DNA of 64,000 nt, from the NCBI RefSeq assembly GCF_009389715.1, contig NC_052400.1, positions 20,863,674 through 20,927,673 on the forward strand. Reading direction: 5' to 3'. The notes beneath the pieces are model-generated. The model was not told where the DNA came from. It did no database searches and saw nothing but the letters and a program-made list of their open reading frames with translations. The stretch's first letter is position 1. Each line of letters opens with the position of its first letter. Shown here one piece after another: positions 1 to 12,100 of this stretch. The translations under genes and the position numbers were made by a program. The DNA is from Phoenix dactylifera. Its lineage: Eukaryota; Streptophyta; Magnoliopsida; Arecales; Arecaceae.

Positions 1-2260
1 TAATACTATAGTTTATGCAATAGAAGCATCATGTAACAAGTGAATGCACCTCATAACATGGCTTAGATTTTACCAAGTACCTCCCTCCTCCCACTTGCAC
101 TTTGAAAAAAGCTAAACAATCATCACATTGCTCTTTCATATATCTACACAAAAACGGCCTAACATGCTAGTTAGAGATCTCTTTAACAACATGAACCACA
201 TAGGAAAGCCGTACAAATGCCTTGCAATAGGTTATAGGGGTTATATAATATCCAGCCTCTAGTATTTTCATCATGTTAAAATCGTGATGTTATGTGAGCT
301 CAATAGTAGTTGGTTATTGTTGCATCTCTGGTAGACAAATAGTTGCCTCAGCATGGCAGGGCAAGCTGCACGGCCGGATGCCGAAGGCAAAAAAAAGTTC
401 GTATTGGAGGTAATTTGGTATGAAAAAATAAATTCTACATCAAATTATCATGTTCGAAACAAAAAATGGACGAGATAGACCGTAAAATAAATGACGGGTC
501 CTATAGTTAATTTTTTAAGAAATAAGGTAAACCAAATGTCGCAAAAAAAAAAGTATTTGTGGATGTAATCTAAAATTATCAATTCTCAGTGAAAATACCT
601 TCATTTATATTATATTAATATTATATAAATTATATTATACAATTAAAATATATTATATTAATATTTTATCTGTGTATTATAAATATATTAATATTTTGAT
701 AAAAAACTATAGATAGTACTATATTCAATATATTAATTTATTTATTAATAATTGATATATTTATTTGTATACCAAAATATACTAAAATTTATCTATTATA
801 AAATATATATTATTATATAATTATTTTAAAAATATTTATTAAGTTATGTAAATATATTTTAATATTCAAAATAGCTAATATTCTAAGTAGGTTATAAATG
901 GGCAATAAATGAATTGAGGGAAAATTAATTACATTGGTAAAAATATGGTGATATTTTTTTCTTAACTATAAATAATTTGAATTGTCAGAGGATAACCAAA
1001 CATATCCCAACCAAAGCAATCCAAAACGTCATTCCACAAGTTTCCACCAGCGGTGGTTGGAATCGCGACCCCCCCCACGAGGCCGTGCAATTGGCAAAGT
1101 ATTTGAGCATCTCAACCACCGCCGTTCAATCAAATATAAACAAAGCCACCCGGTCCCGCCACTGCACGTAAGCATAAGAAATCAGTGACCACGAAGCAGA
1201 TTTCGTGAGAAATGCCGCCGGAGGTAGTAGTTTGGAGTCAGGAAGGACAGAACGAGGACTATCAATTATGATGCTGTCAGCGCCGCAGCTAACACCTTCT
1301 TCGGACTAAACCCAGTACTTCTAAATTCTAGGCAGTCTTCTGAAGCGTGTCCAAGTTGGACCAGATCTGATCGAGATTTAATTGAACGGGCTGGACCCAG
1401 ATCTGACAGAACCGATCCGCGGCTCAACGAAGGTGTCATACAAGAAGTACCTCATCTAATTTCACCAGGCCAACAAGTAAACGGAAAAAAAAACTAGGGA
1501 AATCCGCGACGTCCTCACTTTTTGTATTTCCCCATCTTCGAGCTCAAAAAAAAAAAAAAACCGCCTCCGTGGAAAACCAGAAATCACTGCACTGATTTAG
1601 TTCATACTTAAAAAAAAATCTATAAAATATTTGATGAAATCTAAAAATCTATAAAAAATTTATAAAAAACATCTATTTTTTTTAAAAAATATAAAATATT
1701 TATTATATTTTTAATAACAAAATTATTCTATATTTTTAATTTTTTGTATATTATATATATATATTTGAAAATTAAACGTACGGGCGTCGATTAAATGCGG
1801 AACCGGATGCCCCCGCTTGGTTTGTCCAGTGAAGTCGCTATCTGATCCGCCGTTACTTAGATGGTGCTGGTGTGATGTATTCACACAGAAATATAACTAC
1901 CATGCTGATAAAGCTTTACCATGAATGAAAAGAATATGAATAAAAAATATTTTATCCGTATTAAATACTTTCCAGCAGAAAAGGGTCTAGTAGGGGTTGA
2001 GGTTGATATGCAGGTTTTCTTAACCACCACTCCCCCTCCCCACTTAACAAAAAAATAAAAATAAAATTAAATAAATAATTAAACAAGTCCTCGACGGAAC
2101 AAAAGAATAGAAGAATGGAGAAAGATGACCCCCTCCAAGCGAGTCCCAGATTCCCACATATAGCCCCCCCGCCCAAGGCTCCTCTGCGAGTGACCGAGTG
2201 CATCGCGAATTCGGTTCTTCACCATAGAACTCCAAACCAGCCTTGCGACAGGTAGCGGAG
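1..2260. other. AT-rich intergenic DNA and tetraspanin upstream region
   Basis: No gene is supported here. Positions 590-880 and 1610-1770 are almost pure A/T. A GC-richer island at about 1020-1480 holds an uninterrupted frame at about 1248-1493, but it has no recognised domain and no clear start. The last 250 bases before 2261 are C-rich on the plus strand and are probably the tetraspanin core promoter and 5' UTR. I see no convincing TATA box. Confidence 0.5.
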
Positions 2261-3561
2261 ATGGGGGTGAGCAACAAGATAACGGCGGTGCTCAACTTCG
2301 TGGGGCTGCTATGCTCGGTGCCGATCATCGGGGCGGGGATCTGGCTGGCGTCGAAGCAGGACAACGAGTGCGTCGAGCTGGCACGGTGGCCGGTGATCAT
2401 CCTGGGGGTCCTCATCCTCCTCGTCTCCCTCGCCGGGTTCGTGGGGGCCTACTGGAACCGCCAGGGTCTCCTCGCCGCCTACCTCTTCTGCATGGCCGTC
2501 CTCATCGTCCTCCTCCTCATCTTCCTCGTCTTCGCCTTCGTCGTCACCCGCCCCGACGGCTCCTACCCCATCCCCGGCCGCGCCTACAGCGAGTACCGCC
2601 TCTACGGCTTCTCCTCCTGGCTCCGCCACTACGTCACCGATTCCGACCGCTGGGACCACATCCGCTCCTGCCTCACCGCCTCCGACGTCTGCCAGAAGCT
2701 CGGCCGCGACCAACCCTACCTCACCGCCGATCAGTACTTCCAGACCCATCTCTCCCCTCTCCAGGCAAGGACCAATCCTGACCTAGATCCCCCTTTCCCT
2801 TTCCAAGCAGCGTCACCACCAAAAACGCCCCCGCTCTTCGAGTAAATTACATGGATTGCCATGGTTGGTGCTCGTTAGCTGGCAGTTGTTCGGTTCCTTC
2901 TTGCATAGCTTTCGCCGTCACCTTTTTATTTTTATTTTTTATTGTTTTTTCATAAATATTCTTCTAAAAATTTAAATTTATATAAATATTTTTTAAAAAA
3001 TTTATATTTATTTTTTACTGTTTCTCAATAAATGCTTCTGATATAACGATTTTTAATAAAAATTATATTTATTTTAATTAAGAAATAAAATAAAATTTTG
3101 AAATTATTTTTTTCATTACGATTGTTTTATAAATATATTAGTTAATTTATTTTGAAACTGTTCCCTTTTTTTTAAGGGATACAGAGGATGTTCATGCAAA
3201 ATTCGGTATTTATGAGGGTATTTCTGATTATATATATTTTTTTGGTTAGTCCGGGTGCTGTAAGCCGCCGACGGTGTGCGGGTACGGCTATGTGAACCCG
3301 ACGATGTGGATAAACCCGAGCAACCCCATGGCGGACGCGGATTGCTCGGCCTGGAGCAACGACCAGAGCCAGCTGTGCTACGGCTGCACCTCCTGCAAGG
3401 CCGGCTTGCTTGGCAACCTCCGGCAGGAGTGGAGGAAGGCCAACATCGCCCTCATTGTCGCCGCCGTGGCTCTCATCTGGGTCTACATCATCGGCTGCAG
3501 CGCCTACAAGAACGCCCAGACCGAGGAGCTCTTCCGCCGCTACAAGGAGGGCTTCGTCTAG
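2261..3561 (+). CDS. TET2: Tetraspanin, TET2-type, two exons
   Basis: Four-pass membrane protein that organises plasma-membrane microdomains; plant members act in cell-cell signalling and vesicle release. Exon 1 is 2261-2764 and exon 2 is 3250-3561, giving 271 residues, the usual length. Membrane segments lie at about residues 8-30, 44-66, 71-95 and 233-252. The large outer loop carries the plant signature GCCK-P (residues 170-174, SGCCKPP) and several more cysteines. FAFVVTRPDGSY after the third membrane segment and the tail NAQTEELFRRYKEGF resemble, from memory, Arabidopsis TET2. The start is the ATG in GGAGATGGGG, directly before a standard tetraspanin N-terminus. The splice follows CTC CAG with donor GCAAGG rather than GT; the acceptor is GGTTAG. 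This GC-AG junction is the only one that joins LSPLQ to SGCC in frame. Exon 1 is strongly GC-rich, as in many monocot genes. Family assignment is near certain; the subfamily is likely. Confidence 0.93.
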
Positions 3562-4143
3562 TCCGATCATCCGATTCCATGCGCCATCACGATCGCTCTT
3601 TTCGATCTCTAGCACTAGAATTTCCTCTTGCTCTGTTTGTGAACTATATAGCCTTGCCCTGCATCTACTTATGTGGTCTGTAAAGATGTCCTGTGGTTCT
3701 CTGTTTCCTTCGTACTTTTTCAGTTGCAGTAGCAAAAGGAATAAAAATTATTGACGCAGAGAATAGAAAGCCAGCATGAACATGAATGAAGGCCTTCTGG
3801 TTTTCATTTAAGAACTTAATAAGAATCGATTTGAGTGGAAGGATTCCATTTTTTTTCTTTTTAATTCAAGAATTCATGACTTCAATCATGGTGCTCTTAT
3901 AGTGCTGTTCCAAGATAGAGGAGAACTTGTGCTAAGATAAAGAAGAACATGTCCTGGAATCATTCGCAGCTGCACTTGCATCCACGTCCCAGATGCCTTT
4001 CTACATATAGCATGACTGTTCTCGTCAAAAAATAAGAGATCTGAATTGAGAGGAACCAGCAGCAATAAGGGAACAATAATTTAGATCTTCGAATCCAGGA
4101 TGGAAGTCCGAGAAATTAAACTTTCATTGATTTGTGAACATTT
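3562..4143. other. Tetraspanin 3' UTR and short intergenic stretch
   Basis: The 3' UTR probably ends near the AATAAAAATTATTG stretch at about 3740. The rest shows no gene or repeat that I recognise. Confidence 0.45.
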
Positions 4144-4496
4144 GCACTTTTCTTTTTTTTTTTCTTTTTTTTGCTAAAAAAAAAAAAGGGGTAGGAGGGA
4201 GGAAGGGATAAGCCCACCTCCGCGTAGCAGCTCCCATTGGGCCTCCGCCCTGCCGGGAGAATGTTCGATGCGGGCAGAAATGGCCGTGTGTTGGGCACTC
4301 CGACCGGTTTTACTCATACCCTCTCCATCCGTAGGTCCGGCTCAGCTACTTCTCTGAGCTCTGGCTCGAGTCCCACGTGTGAGTATGTCACACCAGGCAC
4401 CATCCCTCCGGTCCACAATTTAATCGTCGCCGCAGCAATTCGAACTTGGAATCTTGTGGTTAGAATTAATTCCCAGTACCACTAGGCACTTTTCTT
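4144..4496 (-). mobile_element. tRNA-derived SINE with 11-bp target duplication
   Basis: The element reads on the minus strand. Its head near 4485 contains an A-box-like TGCCTAGTGGT (about 4478-4488) and, roughly 40 bp on, a B-box-like GTTCGAA (4439-4445), the internal pol III promoter layout of a tRNA. Its tail is the A-rich run at about 4152-4190. The sequence GCACTTTTCTT occurs exactly at both ends (4144-4154 and 4486-4496), as a target-site duplication should. The body is about 330 bp. A perfect duplication implies a fairly young insertion. Seen: both boxes, tail, duplication. Inferred: mobilisation in trans by a LINE. The subfamily is not identified. Confidence 0.75.
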
Positions 4497-5475
4497 CTCT
4501 TCGTGGAAATCTTCAGTTTTCCGCTCACTACGGTCACATCTATTACTGTCATGTCGTACTAAATGACACAAAGGGCCACAAATGTTTTTTCTGACTAACA
4601 GCTGCAAGTAATAGAGCTATATTAACTTTAGCAAACTGCAGAATGGAAGATTCATAATTGCATGTGGGCCTCCCTCAGTCCCTCCCCTACTGGCTAAGAA
4701 ATACTATACTTTTATACCCAATCCATTAATTTCGCTTCTAATGTTTCGCAAGTTATATCCAAATCCGAGAAGCATTTTGTTTCAGGGAGTTTGCACCCAA
4801 AATATTCAAAGTCAGCCGAACTATCTTAACCCAAAGATTTGCATATTTGGATCTTTCTTTGCCATAAACCATATAATTGTGGATAGGATAATATGCTGAC
4901 TCATTTTACTAAACTTGTATTGCTACTGCTTTAGGCAGTATCAGAGCCTAAGAAATGAACTATCTACTGATACATAAAATTGAGTTCTTATTATTGTGCT
5001 TGTTAAGTATTGCAATGCCGCAATGAGCTACATGGCAAACAAAAAGGTAAAAGGATTTTTTTTTTAACAATCCCTATTGCAGAGCTATGATTGCCTGATA
5101 TAAATGTCTAATTGTGAAGCGAAAAATAAATTGCAGCAGGAATTGTATCGTGAAGGCTTTCATCACTCTTTGCGGTCCTTCCTCATCAAATTTTACCTGA
5201 AGGAAGAACAAATGTATAGAAGTGGTTCACCAGTCATACGAGGCTAATATATAGTCTGATACGAACAATATGCTAATGACTTAATTACAGCACGAGGAAA
5301 AGAGAGAGAGAGCACTGGAGAGGAAGGTGAGGCTCTTCCACCATAAATGACATTGTAGAGGTATACCGTGGGGCTGTAGGATAAGTTATAGTTTGATCGA
5401 TCTCTACTCCGGTTGTTGATGATAACTCTCTCTCATTCTTTGCGCTTATAATCATTATCACATTTAGAGGTGCCT
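4497..5475. other. Intergenic, no gene seen
   Basis: No coding region is supported. Purine-rich AGAGAGAG runs occur near 5302. The copia remnant becomes recognisable only at about 5476, so its 5' portion may lie here in unrecognisable form. Confidence 0.4.
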
Positions 5476-6253
5476 TAAAGAGAAAGACTCAAGAATAAGT
5501 GGGCGTTCAGGTTGAAAACTGAAGAGAAGAATTCACAACCAAGGTAAACGAAATAGTTGGTTGTGAAAAGTTTTGGTCAGAGAAAGAGTGTTGACTTTGA
5601 AAAAAATTTCTTATATGTGGTTAATATATCTTTAATCTGAGTTATCCTTGATTTATCTACAAGCACGAATTTGGAGATTGAACAACTTGATGTGAAAACT
5701 GACTTCCTTCATGGTGACTTAAAGGAGAAAATTTATATAGAGCAGCAAGAAGGGTTCATAATAAAAAGGCAAAGAGCATCTCATGTGCAAATTAAAAAAG
5801 AACTCGTATGGGCTCAAGCAGGTACCTAGGCAATAGTATAAATGGTTTGATTTATTTATGATGGACTATGGGAATAGTAAAACCGCTTCTGATCATTGTA
5901 TATTTATGAAAAGATTTTCTAATGGAGATTTTATTATTCTCTTGATCTATATGGATGGCATATTGACCGTTAGCCATGATGTTAAGAAGATTGAAAGCTT
6001 GAAAGGAGAATTAAGCAAGTTCTTTGCCATGAAGGATTTGGGGATGGTTAAAAAAATTCTTGGCATGAGAATTATTCTCCACTTATAGGTCACTTCAAGT
6101 TAAGTTTCAAGCAGCGTCTTACAAGTCAGAAAGATAAAGAAGAAACGAAGAAGATTTTTTATGCATTTGTAATTGGTAGTTTGATGTACGCCATCGTTTA
6201 CACAAGGTCGGATATTGCTTATGCAGTTGGTGTTACAAATTGGTTTCTTTTTA

Positions 6254-7516
6254 GTCGATGTAGAGGCAGTAGAGGGACTACGGGTTAGCGACCTTTTGGC
6301 AGGAGGTGGAGCAGGGTGGGATGATACTAGACTTCGACAGCTATTTGGGGTACACCTCGCAGCGAGGATCCGGTCTCTTCCGTTACCAGGATGTGGGGGG
6401 CGGGATGTCAGGGTATGGGGCACATCGAGCCAGGCCAGTGTCAGGCTAGGAGACCTCTCCCGTGTCATCCAGTCAGAGCGGGAGAGGGGGCCGGATTGCA
6501 CATGGATCTGGAGGCACGGTCTCCACCCGCGGGTAGCCCTCTTCTTATGGAAGGTGTTCTGGGATCGCCTTCCGACGAGAGCTGCGCTGAGTAGGCGTGG
6601 TTGGGGGATCCCTGCAGAGTGTGGAGCGTGTGGGGCTGTGGAGTCGGTAGACCATGTGCTCTTTCAGTGTGTATGGGCGAGATTGACATGGCAGTGGGCA
6701 GGGATCCCGCAGGAGGCCCGGAGTGACAGGCCACAGTTCCTCCACATGATACGACAGGGGCTACCCAGTTCCGGGACGTGTCAGGAGGCTATTAGAGCGA
6801 CTTGCACAGCGCACCAGATTTGGCTGGCAAGAAATGCTCGTACTCTTGGCGATCGCAGGGTGTCACCGAGGTTTGCTGCGGAGCTTGCTCGTGTTCAGGC
6901 CCTTGAGTTTGTACCCACCACCTCTTCAGACAGACCTTTGACAGCTCGGGACACCTGGGGCCCCCCCTCTGCTTCGGCAGCCCACCACATGGTGTTTTTC
7001 ACCTGGGAGCCCCCACCCCCGAGTTTCCTCAAGGTCAATTTTGATGGGTCGGTGTTGGACGGCGGTGCGCGGGGTGGTGCGGGCTTTGTTATACGAGGCC
7101 CGCACTCCAGGGTAGTTACAGCAGGTGGCTGCCAGCTGTTCGATACGTCGGTTCCGGAGGCAGAGCTTCGAGCAGCCTGGGCGGGCGTGCGCCATGCGAG
7201 GATGATCCTGCGAGCCAGCTCGATCATTTTGGAGGGCGACTCCACCACGGTCATCGGATGGATTCGGAGGGGGGCGACGGGTGATGGTACAGACCACCCT
7301 TTGATCCGCGACATAGGGAGCATGATGGGAGATGTGCGAGCCTTCCACGCTCAACATGTATTTAGAGAAGCTAATGGGGCAGCCGACTGGGTGGCGGCCC
7401 ATGCGGCTCATCACTCAGGGTATACCCTTTGGTCGGGGGAGGAGGAGCTGCCACAAGCGCTCCGCGAGTTGCTTTATTTTGATTTTCTTGGATGTATTCG
7501 TACACGTATTGTATGA
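6254..7516 (+). CDS. LINE ORF2 C-terminal fragment: zf-RVT plus RNase H
   Basis: This open frame runs about 420 codons inside the LINE; in-frame reading also extends upstream into copia sequence. A zf-RVT domain comes first (LHPRVALFLWKVFWDRLPTR, then CGACG and HVLFQC, about 6520-6690). A plant-LINE RNase H follows at about 7030-7420. Its four acidic catalytic residues are all present: Asp in NFDGS (codon at 7043), Glu in EAELRA (7163), Asp in EGDS (7238) and Asp in GAADW (7385). RNase H would remove RNA from the cDNA hybrid during target-primed reverse transcription, but without a reverse transcriptase this copy cannot move itself. No start codon belongs to the fragment. It is a LINE remnant, not a host gene. 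Confidence 0.8.
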   Translation, partial: VDVEAVEGLRVSDLLAGGGAGWDDTRLRQLFGVHLAARIRSLPLPGCGGRDVRVWGTSSQASVRLGDLSRVIQSERERGPDCTWIWRHGLHPRVALFLWKVFWDRLPTRAALSRRGWGIPAECGACGAVESVDHVLFQCVWARLTWQWAGIPQEARSDRPQFLHMIRQGLPSSGTCQEAIRATCTAHQIWLARNARTLGDRRVSPRFAAELARVQALEFVPTTSSDRPLTARDTWGPPSASAAHHMVFFTWEPPPPSFLKVNFDGSVLDGGARGGAGFVIRGPHSRVVTAGGCQLFDTSVPEAELRAAWAGVRHARMILRASSIILEGDSTTVIGWIRRGATGDGTDHPLIRDIGSMMGDVRAFHAQHVFREANGAADWVAAHAAHHSGYTLWSGEEELPQALRELLYFDFLGCIRTRIV

Positions 7517-7554
7517 AATACCCGTTTTCAGCAAAAAAAAAAAAAAAAAAAAAA
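6254..7554 (+). mobile_element. 5'-truncated L1-type LINE nested in the copia remnant
   Basis: The insertion is bounded on the right by a 22-base poly(A) (7533-7554) and on the left by the point where copia sequence stops, near 6254. It is GC-rich, unlike the AT-rich host element, and still has one long open frame, so it is much younger than its host. Only the 3' part of ORF2 is present; endonuclease and reverse transcriptase are missing, as is usual for 5'-truncated L1 copies. No target duplication is visible; a few bases of the copia target may have been lost instead. The 3' end reads TTTTCAGC followed by A's. Confidence 0.85.
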
Positions 7555-8330
7555 GGAACATTGAACAATTGTTAAATAGATGCTCAGGTATCTCAGAGAT
7601 ACTTCTAGAGTCGCTTTATATTTTAGTAATAGTAAACCTATGTTAGATAAGTACACAAATGCAAACATGGATGGTGATATAGATTTTAGAAAATTCACAT
7701 TACTGTACTTGATTTTTTCGGAGGAGTAGTGTCATGACAATCTAAGTTACAAAAATGTGTTGCTTTATCTACTACGGAAACTGAGTATATTGCAGTTACA
7801 GAAGCTTGTAAAGAACTTTTATGGATAAAAATTTTTCTATAAGAGTTGGCAAAGAATAAGAGAACTATATATTTTATTGTGACATTCAAAGTGCCATCCA
7901 TCTTTCAAAGAATCCAACATTTTATTCAAGATCCAAGCACATTGATGCGAAATATCATTAGGTTCGAAATGCTATGGAGATAAAGTTACGGTGTCTTGAA
8001 AAAATCTATATTAATGATAACGGGTCAGATATGATGAGTAAAACCTTGCCTATAAAAAAAAATATTGCTTATAGAGAGAACACGGGCTTGGTGGAACCCC
8101 TCACATGAGTCACGAGGGGGGGATTTGTTGGTATAGTCCCTCCTCATGTGGGACCCACACATTAAATTTTTTTAAAAAAGGGCAAGATAGCGTGGCAGTA
8201 TTTTGGTTTTCAAAAATAACTTGGCCTGGTGGTATAGTAATCATGGAAAACGGAGTAATGGATATAAAGGAAACAGGGAAGAAAAAGAGAAAGCAAAGGG
8301 TGCTACTTTATCGGATGATCATATGATTGA

Positions 8331-9164
8331 TTTTATTTAGAGTTGGCTAAAATTTCAATATGTTGTTTCTGGCACTAGGAGCTGTAGGTTGAACGGTTTG
8401 GATTTTTGAATATAAAAGAAATGATGACAGGATTTTGTTTGGACATGGATAAGCGCAATAATTTATATCAGGCATGGTAAAACATTTTTAGATCTCCATC
8501 CCATCTTAGGCCACCCTTCACATCATTGCCATTAGGCTATATATCTATATATATTCATTACTGCAATTACAAGGAACATGGAGAAAGATTCCATGATTGC
8601 CCACTCGGAGCCCCAAAAGTAGTTATTTGGGCCTTAAAAAATCTTGATGTTTGTGATTTAGGTTAGCCAAGATAGACGATTTTGTGTTAGAACTAATGCA
8701 CCTCAAGCATATTCCACATTGAATTTTGGGTGATTTGAATTGGTGTTCCAATTGCCTAGTTTTCTCATATGTATGGCACAATGCCAAGTTCTTAGCATTC
8801 TAGTACCCTTTTTTGACTTCAAGATCATGGGGAGGCTATATGGAATCTCATCTTCAGAATTATATGGAGGAGATTTTTTTGGGTATTATTCTCGGACTAA
8901 GGATATGGAGGAAGAAAGTTATTCACCCTTCTTCCTTTATTTTGTTTTGTTGCGCTTCCAAATATGAGCACGCAAATTCTTCATTTATTTGGTAAGATGT
9001 GCGCACATACCCACATGATATATTTCCTTTCATGTTATGACGGCAGATTGTTTGCCGTCTTTACCTGAAGCTAGAGCTCTGTCCCGATTTGCCCTTTAGT
9101 CTTCGCTCGAGCCCTGAAACAAGGAGGACGGAAGGAAGATCGGAGAGGAAGGCGGAGGAGGGCA
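8331..9164. other. Intergenic and ceramidase-like gene promoter/5' UTR
   Basis: No gene is seen to about 9060. The remnant copia LTR may extend into the first part. The last hundred bases are purine-rich and GC-richer, consistent with the 5' UTR of the next gene. Confidence 0.4.
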
Positions 9165-12100
9165 ATGGTGCAGTTCGAGTTGGTGAAGAGAGAGAACCGG
9201 GTCCGGGTGTGGGGCGGCGCCCTCTTGCTGTTCGTCTTCGTCATGGTCGCCACCCCGAGAATCCCCCACTCCCCCTCCTTCCACCTCTTCGCCGATATGC
9301 GCAACTTCTTGGGTCTGCTCTCCTTCCCCCACTTCCCCGTACCTCCCTTCTATACGTCTCTTTCTTTCTTTCGTGATTTCTTGATTCTTAATTTCTCTCC
9401 CTCTCTCTCTCTTTTTGTTTCTATTATTGAATCAGGAGTTCCCAATACTCTGAACGTGCTGACGAGCTTCCCCTTCTTGCTGGTCGGCGTGCCCGGCCTC
9501 GTCCTCTGCCTCTCCGGCAGCTGTTTCGGAATCAGGTTTGTTCTTTTCTTCTTTCCTACATAGATTTATATTTATATATATACACGCACACATTTTTTGA
9601 TGGATGGGGGCTTTGAGTTGGTAGTTTAAAAGGGGAGGTCTGGGGCTGGGCGTTATATTATGCCGGGGCAGCGGCGGCGGCTTTTGGATCTGCTTATTAT
9701 CATCTGAAGCCGGACGACGAACGGGTTATTTGGGACCGATTGCCGGTATTTATTCTTTCATTGCTTTCTCTGCTCTGCATCATATGTTTCCTTTTTCTTC
9801 AGTTGGATTGTGAGATTATGGATTGAAACCTGGATTCATTGCTGTTTATCTTGTGTCTGTTTATGAGATGATTTAAGGAATCGAATTTGTGTTTGGGATT
9901 GTCAGTGTTTTAGCCAATTGGTCGGGGAAATTTGACCTAATGCATTTGGAATGTCAAGCAAAAGAACACAAGTCGCGGAATCATACCCCTCATACTTCTT
10001 ATGTATATCTTAAGTCTTCATCTCCGGATCTTTTTAGCTTTTGGATTGTGCCAACGCCAACTGTTTAAGTTTCATCTGATTTGGTGTAGACGGCTTTCAC
10101 CAACTTGCTCCATTCTAAATCATTCCGTCCTCTTAACAGGGTATCATATTTATCATCATAAAGATCCCACCTTTTCTTGTACATATCTCATGATATGCTG
10201 ACTTCCCGTTTCTTTATTAGATTTTGTGCTGAAAATTTCAAATTTTGGTGGCTTCGTGATCTGCATCTTGAGTATCTAGATCTTTTAGGCTCTCAGGTCA
10301 TTCAGTTTGAATACATGTGATGTGGGTTTGCATACCTATTGCTGTGTTCCTTAATTCTTAATGATTCAATCTCTTTAAAGATGTATCATACTGATTATTG
10401 TTGAGAGCCCACCTTCTGTACGTGTATCCTATCTTATATTCCTCCTATGTTTCAATATGTCCCAAACCCTGCATCTCTTCATGCCCTTTAGACACAGATT
10501 TTTATTTCTATTATTTCTTTCTTAAAACATGTTAAGATAACTCTTATTCTCTATGCCTTTGCTTTTATTTTTTTGGTAACGCATGCCATGCAATGCTAGC
10601 AAGATTAAGATTGTTAAAGTTAAAAACAATTCATTAATAAAAGTAAAAATTAACAAATTTTATAAATTCATGATTATGAGTTCAAGACATTTTAACTGGC
10701 TATCCTGTTTGAACTTATGTGATGCAGGTGATGATTTCAGCCTCTTCAATCCTATCTAACTTACTCATAGAGAGATATGATGAGCGGACGGGGATAACAT
10801 GTTTGTTTTCCCTCCTAATGCTTGTTCTGGTTAGCATTGCATGCGAAAGGTGATTAAATTTTACTCTCAGTTTGAATTCTAGTTCTTGAGTGAATTCAAA
10901 AATGCTCAAAGAATATCTAACAAAGATTTCTATTGGATGTGCTATCTTAGCTGGTTGCAGGACCTTTGATGATCTTCGTCTCTGCATGATGTTCCATTTT
11001 ATTCCATGCGTTGCAATTCCTGCAATGGTATTCTTGTTCCCACCAAAGTATACCCATTCAAAATATTGGTTCTGGGCAACAGGTTGAATTTTATATCTTT
11101 AACTGCATTGCTGGTTTATCTTTTCTTCCATAAAGTTTGTATAAATCATATACATCAAAAAAGAAATTTGTTTGCCGCATAAAAAAATAAAGAAAAAAAA
11201 TCCTCGCTTTCCTTCTACATTTAATAGTGTGGTGCTCTGGTAATCCAGCCTTACTGAAGACACCATGATTTTCACCCACAAGACTCTAATGCTAAAGAAG
11301 GAAGAATCATTTAGTAACAAAATCATATTTAGTTAGAGAGCATTAGTTTCGTCGTTCACCAAAAGAGGTGAAATTACTGAGCTTGGGGGTGAAGCTTGAA
11401 ATTGCTGATCTCTCTCAGTACAAAATTGTCATATTTGGATTTTTTACAACTAAGATTTACAAATTAACCTATCAATCAACTCGAGATATGTTTGTGTTTT
11501 CACAATCAAGTAAATCTGTCCAATATTAGTTTCATTAAATTAATAAATATTCTTATTTTATTGAAAATTTTGAAATGCCAATTTCCTTCGCCATCTTCTA
11601 ATGCTGAACATGGTTTTGCCTCTGTAAATCAGTGCTGCGCTTTATAGACCTAAAAATGTGCATTGGTTATTTTATTTTCATTGACTTGGCTTCGTTAGGA
11701 AATTTCCCCATGCTTGGTAAATTAGAACGTATTTTGTATCTGTGCCTTTTTACTTGTTCACCATGTTGAGTTGCTATTGCCCGGTGCAGGAGCTAGCAAC
11801 CAAATTAACTTCTCCGAAAACTAACGTTAAAGTTCAGAATGAATCTTTTAAATGATTTTTGGAGAAAAGCTCTGATAAGATTGAGAGAACATATAGTAGG
11901 TATCTGATGAATTTTTTTAGGAGATTACCATGCTTCTCAAGGGATCATAATAAGAAAGACGAGACTATACATAGTTTAGTATCGCTAGAGAAGGATGTTG
12001 TTGTACTGTAAGGACCAAAATTAAAATCTCCATGTGGTTTTATTGTTTCTGCAGTATGCTGAATCCTCTGTACTAGGTGCTGCATACATTCTACTGTGAA

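Larger units (their letters stand above)
5476..8330 (+). mobile_element. Decayed Ty1/copia remnant (RT, RNase H, 3' LTR start), split by a LINE
   Basis: Ty1/copia pol signatures are readable: reverse-transcriptase sequence from about 5476 (LEIEQLDVKTDFLHGDL near 5660-5725, an LIYMDG region near 5940), the pre-RNase H stretch TRSDIAYAV near 6206-6235, and, beyond the LINE, RNase H sequence to about 8060. A probable 3' LTR starts with TGTTGGTATAGTCC near 8127; its far end is not resolved. No gag, protease, integrase or 5' LTR is seen. It is broken in several places and old. The LINE at 6254-7554 interrupts it. Lineage within copia is not assigned. Confidence 0.8.

Noticed and set aside
2309-2749. 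Long antisense frame (146 codons) opposite tetraspanin exon 1
   Set aside because: It is the GC-rich shadow of the real exon: low-complexity Glu/Asp/Gly/Val/Ala content and no domain.
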